Shown piece by piece: positions 7,202-11,404 of a stretch of DNA of 11,404 nucleotides (positions are counted from its first letter, which is position 1; each line of letters opens with the position of its first letter). Source of the stretch: an uncultured Burkholderiales bacterium (GTDB lineage: Bacteria > Pseudomonadota > Gammaproteobacteria > Burkholderiales > Burkholderiaceae); NCBI GenBank assembly GCA_937891045.1, contig CALBEV010000099.1, positions 1 to 11,404 on the forward strand, written 5' to 3'. Position numbers and translations under genes: made by a program. The notes beneath the pieces are model-generated. The model searched no databases. It saw only the letters and a list, made by a program, of their open reading frames with translations, and had not been told where the DNA came from.

Positions 7202-7223
7202 ATGAATTTTTCATGACATTTTA
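7202..7223 (-). promoter_or_regulatory. pgk leader: candidate -10 and small dyad
   Basis: On the minus strand TAAAAT (7218-7223) is a candidate -10 for pgk; I see no convincing -35 at 16-18 bp. Downstream, ATGAA-TTT-TTCAT (7202-7214) is a perfect small dyad lying between this -10 and the Shine-Dalgarno. The mobile element ends about 40 bp upstream of the -10, near the edge of the promoter. Confidence 0.3.
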
Positions 7224-7255
7224 GGCGGAGGGGGTGGTGGCGTTTTTGAAATGAA

Positions 7256-7262
7256 AACCAGT
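7256..7262 (+). repeat. Left copy of 7-bp direct repeat (target-site duplication)
   Basis: AACCAGT directly abuts the left terminal inverted repeat at 7263; an identical copy follows the right end at 7543-7549. Confidence 0.7.
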
Positions 7263-7312
7263 AATTGGGGTCAGATTCCAATTGTTTCGAAACCTCACTT
7301 CAGAGCCGCACT

Positions 7313-7363
7313 GCCTGGGGACCATTTTTTGAGCGAAAGACCAGAAAAATGAGTCCCCATGGC
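7313..7363. repeat. Hairpin 1 inside the MITE-like element
   Basis: TGGGGAC (7316-7322) pairs with GTCCCCA (7353-7359), extended inward by ATTTTT (7324-7329) with AAAAAT (7345-7350) and outward by GCC (7313-7315) with GGC (7361-7363). Confidence 0.55.
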
Positions 7364-7419
7364 GGGTGGCTCATGCGTGACTTCATCAAGCACAAGGAAG
7401 TCACGCTGGCTTGCCCGCC
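7361..7419. repeat. Hairpin 2 inside the MITE-like element
   Basis: GCGTGACTTC (7375-7384) pairs perfectly with GAAGTCACGC (7397-7406) around a 12-nt loop, and GGCGGG (7361-7366) pairs with CCCGCC (7414-7419) to form a basal stem across an internal loop. Confidence 0.6.
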
Positions 7420-7542
7420 GCGCTGGGCCCAAATGCCGCTCACCGCCACTTCGTGGCAACGTTCGCTACGCATTTGACCCAGCACGTCGGCCTAGCTGAA
7501 TCATCACTTCAAAGCCAAAACAATTGGAATCTGACCCCAATT

Positions 7543-7549
7543 AACCAGT
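7543..7549 (+). repeat. Right copy of 7-bp direct repeat (target-site duplication)
   Basis: AACCAGT immediately follows the right terminal inverted repeat and matches 7256-7262 exactly. Confidence 0.7.
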
Positions 7550-7710
7550 GAAACGTGATACAAGAAAACGGCAAATCTTTGAATTCATGTATCATAAAAC
7601 CAGCTGCGAGCGCCGTCCAGTATGACCACCCCCTCAAAACAAGGGGTTTTGCAGCACCCCCAAAACCGCCTGTTTGGACAGTGCCAACGCCCGACTTGGG
7701 GAGCCCCAAA
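7550..7710. other. Non-coding stretch between the mobile element and azlD
   Basis: No credible gene. It holds an inverted repeat TGATACA (7556-7562) / TGTATCA (7588-7594) with a 25-bp centre, in a locally A+T-rich patch, and the azlD-proximal hairpin described separately. The open frames crossing it run antisense to, or out of frame with, azlD. Confidence 0.4.
7645..7667 (-). terminator. Possible weak terminator downstream of azlD
   Basis: GGTTTTG (7645-7651) and CAAAACC (7661-7667) form a 7-bp stem with a 9-nt loop, 43 bp past the azlD stop. On the minus strand it is followed by CCCTTGTTTTGAGG, a broken T run, so termination would be inefficient. Confidence 0.3.
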
Positions 7711-8052
7711 CTACCAACCCAGCCCAATGTGCAGCGGCAAATACACCGCCATGCCGACCACGATGGTGCCCAGCACCGCCTGCCCCTGGCCGCGCCGCCA
7801 AAAGTAAAAGGCCGCGCCAGCCGCCGCGCCAAAAATCCGGCCATCGCGCCAATCGGTGATCAAAGCGCCGTGGCGCATCACGATTTCCGGGATGATGACC
7901 GCGCTCAAGGCGGCGATCGGCGCGTACCGCAAGCCCCGATCGGCCCAGGTTGGGAAAGGCAGCTCTTGTTTGAACATGAAGAAAAAACTGCGGGTGACCA
8001 GGGTCACCAGCCCCAAGGCGGTAACCAGCAGAAACACTTCAAAGTCACTCAT
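7711..8052 (-). CDS. azlD: AzlD-family branched-chain amino acid export subunit
   Basis: A 113-residue membrane protein of the AzlD family, the small partner of AzlC in a branched-chain amino acid exporter of the LIV-E class. Hydrophobic spans lie at about 5-26, 42-60, 72-85 and 91-109. The family-typical stretch LRYAPIAALSAVIIPEI (41-57) and an arginine in the first span (R21) are present. The frame extends 28 codons further to a GTG at 8136, but the ATG at 8052 has a purine-rich AGGGGGCAG just upstream, gives the normal family length and begins at the first membrane span, so 8052 is chosen. That leaves a 90-bp gap after azlC, unusually long for this pair. Function is by family; the amino acid exported is not known. 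Confidence 0.85.
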   Translation of the reverse strand: MSDFEVFLLVTALGLVTLVTRSFFFMFKQELPFPTWADRGLRYAPIAALSAVIIPEIVMRHGALITDWRDGRIFGAAAGAAFYFWRRGQGQAVLGTIVVGMAVYLPLHIGLGW

Positions 8053-8095
8053 GCTGCCCCCTGCAGGTTCATCGCGCTGCCTCGTTTGAAAACCG

Positions 8096-8110
8096 GTCAA
8101 GCTGCTTGAC
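8096..8110. repeat. 15-bp palindrome in the azlC-azlD gap
   Basis: GTCAAGC-T-GCTTGAC is a perfect 7-bp inverted repeat around a single central base, lying between azlC (stop at 8143) and the chosen azlD start. It may be a regulator site or an mRNA hairpin that sets the AzlC:AzlD ratio. Confidence 0.45.
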
Positions 8111-8142
8111 TGACGCACCCTGCCCAAAACTTGCACACGCTC

Positions 8143-8874
8143 TCATCGCCGCTCCTTGCCCGCCCATCGGCTGCTCTCTAAAAGCAAACACACCGCCACC
8201 GCCGCAGCGATGGCCACCACGATGTTGAGTTTCAAGGGCAGGGCGAAGGCTGCCACGGCTGCTGCGCCGGACACGCCCGCCGAGACCCGGCGCAAGCGGC
8301 TGTCCGACAGCGAGCACATGACGCCGACCAAGGCCAAGACACCGGCAAAGCCCAAGCCCCATTGGGTAGGAATATGGCTGGCTGTGAACACGCCGACCAA
8401 GCTGGAAATTTGCCAGCCGATCCAGTTTAAAAAGCTGTTCCCGGACAAATACGCCATCTCAGCGCGCTGCCCTGCAGGGTCTGAAGCCGGTTGGGGAAAG
8501 CGGCGTGTGAACATCACGTAGCTCATGTCTGCAGTGATGTAGCCCAGACACAAGCGCTGCCAGCGCGGCCAGCACATGAGGTAGTGGCGCAGGTGCATGC
8601 TGAACACCACAAAGCGCAAATTCACACAAAAAGCAGTGGCCAACACCACCCCAAAAGGCGCTCCAGCGACCAACATGGGGGTGACTGCCAGTTGCGAGCT
8701 CCCGGCGTACACCAACACCGTCATGGCGGTGGCCACCTCGACGCTCAAGCCGGACTGCACCATGGCCACACCGGTCATCAGCCCCCATGCCCAGATACCA
8801 GGGGCCACGGAAGAAATATCGCGCATGCCCTCCTTGAAGGCGGGGTGTTTGTAATTGGCAGGGTCGAAAAACAT
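8143..8874 (-). CDS. azlC: AzlC-family branched-chain amino acid permease
   Basis: A 243-residue integral-membrane protein, the large subunit of the AzlCD exporter that removes excess branched-chain amino acids or their analogues from the cell. Family motifs seen are RDISSVAPGIWAWGLMTG (18-35), VYAGSSQLA (55-63), NLRFVVFSMHLRHYL (85-99) and TADMSYVMF (114-122). About seven hydrophobic spans lie near 24-42, 47-70, 74-94, 146-165, 171-189, 199-213 and 216-233. The start at 8874 keeps the FKEGMRD lead-in typical of the family; an internal ATG (8826) lies only 2 nt after AAGGAGG, too close to be favoured. It begins 8 bp after the fmt stop codon, which points to co-transcription with def-fmt. The substrate is assigned by family only. 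Confidence 0.9.
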   Translation of the reverse strand: MFFDPANYKHPAFKEGMRDISSVAPGIWAWGLMTGVAMVQSGLSVEVATAMTVLVYAGSSQLAVTPMLVAGAPFGVVLATAFCVNLRFVVFSMHLRHYLMCWPRWQRLCLGYITADMSYVMFTRRFPQPASDPAGQRAEMAYLSGNSFLNWIGWQISSLVGVFTASHIPTQWGLGFAGVLALVGVMCSLSDSRLRRVSAGVSGAAAVAAFALPLKLNIVVAIAAAVAVCLLLESSRWAGKERR

Positions 8875-8882
8875 GAAGCCGC

Positions 8883-9911
8883 TCAGGTGCCCAACATCAG
8901 GCCGTGCAAGCCGGGGTGGCTGTGCAAAAAGTCTTGGGCGCTGATGCGTTTGCCACCAGGCAGCTGCACTTGGAGGATGAGCAACACGCCTTGGCCGGTG
9001 GCCACCAGCAGCTGGTCGGCCTGGGCTTGCACAACGGTGCCGGGGGTGGCTAAAGCCAGCGCAGCATCCAATGGGTTTTGCAGCACGGTGCCGGGTGCAG
9101 TGGCGCTTGGGCCCAGACCTGCATCGTGTGCAGGCCGTTCAGCCGCCACCTGCGCCGACCAAATCTTCAAGACTTGGCCGCGCAGCAAGGTGTGCGCCCC
9201 CGGAAACGGATCGAAGGCGCGGATGCGTTGCGACAACTGCATGGCCGGCAAGGACCAATCGATCAAGGCCTCGTCTTTCAAAATTTTCGCGGCGTAGCAA
9301 GCTCCTTGGGTGGGTTGTGGCGTGGCTTTCAACGCTGACAACTCGGCCAAGGTTTGCACCACCAGCCCTGCACCCAGTGCGGCGAGTTTGTCGTGCAGCG
9401 TGCTGCTGGTGTCGTCAGGCGCGATTGGCAAGGCTTCGCGCAGCAAAACCGCACCCGTGTCCAAGCCTTCGTCCATCTGCATGATGCACACACCCGTCTC
9501 TGCGTCCCCGGCTTCGATGGCGCGTTGGATCGGCGCGGCCCCGCGCCAGCGCGGCAACAAAGACGCATGGATGTTCAAGCAGCCCAAAGGCAGGCTTTGC
9601 AAAGTCCAGGCAGGCAGCAGCAAACCATAGGCCACCACCACCATCAGCTCAGCTTGTGCAGCAGCGATGGCTTGTTGCGCTTGCAAAGCTTCGTCGGGGT
9701 GTTTGCCGTCCAGGCGCAAGCTGGTCGGTTGGCACACAGGCATGCCGTGCGTCAAAGCGTATTGCTTCACGGCCGAGGCTTGCAGTTTCATGCCGCGACC
9801 GGCGGGGCGATCGGGTTGGGTCAGCACCAGGGCGATGTCATGACCGGCCTGGTGCAATGCGGCCAGCGCCGATTGGGCAAACGCCGGGGTACCGGCGAAC
9901 ACGATGCGCAT
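8883..9911 (-). CDS. fmt: Methionyl-tRNA formyltransferase
   Basis: Fmt transfers a formyl group from 10-formyl-tetrahydrofolate to methionyl-tRNA(fMet), preparing initiator tRNA. The 342-residue protein has the N-terminal formyltransferase domain (about 1-205) with the tRNA-contacting loop [10 protein letters not shown] (34-43), the catalytic [16 protein letters not shown] with N113 and H115, and GLDTG with D151; the C-terminal OB-like domain follows, with FPGAHT and PGGKRI. It is about 25 residues longer than usual: around residues 277-297 the element APGTV...PGTVV occurs twice, 17 codons apart, suggesting a small in-frame duplication in the domain loop. Its ATG (9911) directly follows the def TAA with no intervening base, so translation is probably coupled. 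Deformylase and transformylase together is the classic pairing. Identification is secure. Confidence 0.97.
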   Translation of the reverse strand: MRIVFAGTPAFAQSALAALHQAGHDIALVLTQPDRPAGRGMKLQASAVKQYALTHGMPVCQPTSLRLDGKHPDEALQAQQAIAAAQAELMVVVAYGLLLPAWTLQSLPLGCLNIHASLLPRWRGAAPIQRAIEAGDAETGVCIMQMDEGLDTGAVLLREALPIAPDDTSSTLHDKLAALGAGLVVQTLAELSALKATPQPTQGACYAAKILKDEALIDWSLPAMQLSQRIRAFDPFPGAHTLLRGQVLKIWSAQVAAERPAHDAGLGPSATAPGTVLQNPLDAALALATPGTVVQAQADQLLVATGQGVLLILQVQLPGGKRISAQDFLHSHPGLHGLMLGT

Positions 9912-10424
9912 TTAAGAGCGCTCGGCTTCGCGCTGGGTTTTGAGCAGCTTGCCTTTGATGCGCATGCGTTTGAGCGGCGACAGGTACTCGACAAACACCT
10001 TGCCCATCAGGTGGTCCATTTCGTGTTGCAAACACACGGCCAACAAACCGTCGGCCTCGAAGACTTTCATTTCACCGTGCTCGTTCAAGGCTTGCACCTT
10101 GACGCGCTCGGCGCGTTCGACGCCGTCGAAGATGCCCGGCACCGACAGACAGCCTTCTTCGTTTTTCACCCGCTCGGGGCTTTGCCACAGCAACTCGGGG
10201 TTGATGAGCACCATGGGTTGATCCCGCTCTTCAGAGACATCGAGCACCACCAAACGTTGGTGGAAATCCACTTGGGTGGCGGCCAGGCCCACGCCTTTGG
10301 ATTCGTACATGGTTTCAATCATGTCGGCAGCCATTTGGCGGATCTGATCGTTTACCTCGGCCACCGGCTTGGCGACGGTGTGCAAACGCGGATCGGGGAA
10401 GGAAAGAATGGGGAGTAAAGCCAT
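9912..10424 (-). CDS. def: Peptide deformylase
   Basis: Peptide deformylase removes the formyl group from the N-terminal methionine of nascent proteins at the ribosome exit. The 170-residue protein carries all three motifs: GVGLAATQ (44-51), EGCLSVPG (90-97) with metal ligand C92, and QHEMDHLMG (133-141) with ligands H134 and H138 and catalytic E135. The start [14 protein letters not shown] matches the family N-terminus, which must be close to full length for activity. No Shine-Dalgarno is obvious before ATG 10424. It is the first gene of the leftward def-fmt-azlC-azlD cluster and diverges from dprA over 127 bp, a common proteobacterial neighbourhood. Identification is secure. Confidence 0.97.
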   Translation of the reverse strand: MALLPILSFPDPRLHTVAKPVAEVNDQIRQMAADMIETMYESKGVGLAATQVDFHQRLVVLDVSEERDQPMVLINPELLWQSPERVKNEEGCLSVPGIFDGVERAERVKVQALNEHGEMKVFEADGLLAVCLQHEMDHLMGKVFVEYLSPLKRMRIKGKLLKTQREAERS

Positions 10425-10551
10425 GGCGATATTGTCGCTTTTTTGAAAACCCCGGGTGCAGTGCCAGCTTCAAAAACAGGAAGCCGCACTGTCACCCAAG
10501 TGCCTCGCGTGTTTTTAAGCTGAAGCCTGATTCACTCTCTGTGCACACGCC
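10425..10551. other. Divergent def / dprA intergenic region
   Basis: This 127-bp region must hold both promoters. An 8-bp inverted repeat TTTTTGAA (10440-10447) / TTCAAAAA (10469-10476) spans a G+C-rich centre. Neither gene has a clear Shine-Dalgarno, and I cannot place a convincing -35/-10 pair for either. Confidence 0.35.
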
Positions 10552-11404
10552 ATGAACGCCTCACTCAGCGCCCGCGCCGCCCGCCTTGACGCCTTGCCCG
10601 AATGGGCGTTGTGGCTGCGCCTGTCGCAAACCCCCAGCGTCGGCCCGCAAACCTTGCGCCAACTCTTGCAAGCTTTTGGCTCGGTGCAAGCCGTGCTGGC
10701 GCAGTCGCCACAGGCCTTGGAACAAGTGCTCAGCCACGCACAAGTGCAGGCCTTGCAACTTGAGCCGCCCGATTGGCTGGCACTGTGCACCCGCACCCAG
10801 GCCTGGCTGTCGCAAGCGGCTGAGGGTGTGCAACACGCGGTCTGGACTTGGGGCGATGCGCAGTACCCGCCGGGATTGTTGGCAGTGGACGACCCGCCGC
10901 CTTTGTTGTTTGCCCAAGGTCAACTCGAGCGTTCTTGCAACACCAGCGTAGCCATCGTGGGCAGCCGCAACCCCACCGCGCAAGGCCGCGACAACGCGCG
11001 GGCCTTCGCGCACAGTTTGCAAACAGCGGGCTGTTGTGTGGTGTCGGGTTTGGCGCTGGGCATCGATGGCGCGGCGCACCAAGGCGCTTTGCAAGCGGCG
11101 AATCCGTTCACCTGCGCCACCATCGCCGTGGTCGGCACCGGCTTGGACCAGGTCTATCCACGCGCCCACCAAGGTTTGGCCCGGCAAGTCGCGCAACACG
11201 GTTGGCTGCTGAGTGAATTAACGCCAGGCACACCCGCCATCGCCCACCATTTCCCGCGCCGCAACCGCTTGATTGCTGGTTTGAGCTCGGGTGTCTTGGT
11301 GGTCGAAGCCGCGTTGAAGTCGGGCTCACTCATCACCGCCGACATGGCCTTGTCGCAAGGCAAAGAGGTGTTTGCCGTGCCGGGGTCTATTCACTCGGCC
11401 TTGT
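10552..11404 (+). CDS. dprA: DNA-processing protein DprA (Smf), 3' end outside window
   Basis: DprA binds incoming single-stranded DNA during natural transformation, protects it and loads RecA. The frame opens with ATG at 10552 and stays open for 284 codons to the right edge. The N-terminal part (about residues 18-52, LRLSQTPSVGPQTLRQLLQAFGS) is the helical SAM/HhH-like domain. The Rossmann-like DprA domain follows with AIVGSRNPTAQGR, VVSGLALGIDGAAHQGAL, VVGTGLDQVYP, HFPRRNRLIAGLSSGVLVVE, SGSLITADMALSQGKEVFAVPG and the start of SIHS; the G-S-R and RRNRLIAGL elements are core ssDNA-binding signatures. The missing part would be the rest of the Rossmann domain and any C-terminal winged helix. 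No Shine-Dalgarno is evident. It diverges from def. Presence is suggestive of, but does not prove, competence, since dprA is widespread in non-transformable bacteria. Confidence 0.96.
   Translation, partial: MNASLSARAARLDALPEWALWLRLSQTPSVGPQTLRQLLQAFGSVQAVLAQSPQALEQVLSHAQVQALQLEPPDWLALCTRTQAWLSQAAEGVQHAVWTWGDAQYPPGLLAVDDPPPLLFAQGQLERSCNTSVAIVGSRNPTAQGRDNARAFAHSLQTAGCCVVSGLALGIDGAAHQGALQAANPFTCATIAVVGTGLDQVYPRAHQGLARQVAQHGWLLSELTPGTPAIAHHFPRRNRLIAGLSSGVLVVEAALKSGSLITADMALSQGKEVFAVPGSIHSAL

Larger units (their letters stand above)
7263..7542. mobile_element. 280-bp MITE-like non-autonomous element
   Basis: The ends are perfect 25-bp inverted repeats: 7263-7287, beginning AATTGGGGTCAGATTCCAAT, and its exact complement at 7518-7542. 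The element is flanked by a 7-bp direct repeat AACCAGT (7256-7262 and 7543-7549), the expected mark of insertion with target duplication. Each end can also fold on itself (AATTGG with CCAATT). The interior holds two strong hairpins (7313-7363 and 7361-7419) and no convincing gene; the one short open frame there starts inside the left repeat. It is therefore a defective or miniature element needing a transposase in trans. From memory, GGGGTCAGATTCCAATTG-like ends are common in proteobacterial intergenic regions, sometimes near Y1/REP-associated transposases, but those do not normally leave target duplications, so the family is left open. Confidence 0.8.

Noticed and set aside
5957..7216. Long open frame (419 codons) on the + strand opposite phosphoglycerate kinase
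   Set aside because: Antisense shadow of pgk; it also starts inside the intrinsic terminator, and its composition is typical of a shadow frame.
7265..7477. 70-codon open frame inside the mobile element, possible small transposase or cargo
   Set aside because: It starts at a TTG inside the terminal repeat, has no ribosome-binding site, covers the two hairpins, and shows no HUH, DDE or other transposase motif.
7555..8109. 184-codon + strand open frame over the azlD region
   Set aside because: Antisense to azlD with a low-complexity, Pro/Gln/His-rich translation; begins in a non-coding patch.
9354..10418. 354-codon open frame on the + strand across def and fmt
   Set aside because: Antisense to two unmistakable enzymes and crosses their junction; no recognisable motif.
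602..10450. The same 14-mer GCTTTTTTGAAAAC upstream of purC (602-615, minus) and in the def/dprA gap (10437-10450, plus)
   Set aside because: One shared 14-mer is about what chance gives within an 11-kb window on both strands, and its orientation relative to the neighbouring genes differs.

Overview
The window looks like chromosomal DNA from a betaproteobacterium, most likely family Comamonadaceae (Limnohabitans/Rhodoferax/Acidovorax-like). This is inferred from high G+C coding sequence, heavy use of TTG and CAA codons, a long-form PurC, a CbbA-type class II aldolase beside pyruvate kinase, and the order dprA / def-fmt. No rRNA, tRNA, CRISPR or phage gene is visible. Almost all of the window is compact housekeeping or ordinary accessory sequence; I do not see a clearly new multi-gene system. 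The most unusual item is a short non-coding mobile element.

Layout. Positions 1-3911 read leftward: pyruvate kinase (pyk), fructose-bisphosphate aldolase (fba), a vapBC-type toxin-antitoxin pair, then SAICAR synthase (purC, running off the left edge). The toxin-antitoxin pair sits between the glycolytic genes and purC and has its own promoter with a palindrome filling the -35/-10 spacer. purC may have its own promoter at the end of the toxin gene. Positions 4058-5926 read rightward: a CRP/FNR-family regulator, divergent from pyk, then a membrane fatty acid desaturase with a structured leader. A strong bidirectional terminator (5943-5980) separates the desaturase from phosphoglycerate kinase (pgk, leftward, 5993-7186).

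Positions 7187-7710 are intergenic. They hold the pgk leader and a 280-bp MITE-like insertion (7263-7542) with 25-bp perfect terminal inverted repeats and a 7-bp flanking direct repeat that looks like a target-site duplication. The element has internal hairpins and no convincing gene. To its right a leftward cluster def-fmt-azlC-azlD spans 7711-10424: peptide deformylase, methionyl-tRNA formyltransferase, and the two subunits of a branched-chain amino acid exporter. Diverging from def is dprA (10552 to the right edge), the DNA-processing protein that loads RecA on incoming single-stranded DNA.

How the genes fit together. Pgk, Fba and Pyk are glycolytic/gluconeogenic (and for Pgk and Fba, Calvin-cycle-related) enzymes grouped with purine synthesis. 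Def and Fmt act at opposite ends of the N-formylmethionine cycle, and AzlCD is co-transcribed with them or nearly so. The regulator and desaturase form a separate rightward pair between pyk and pgk; a membrane-adaptation role is possible but unproven.
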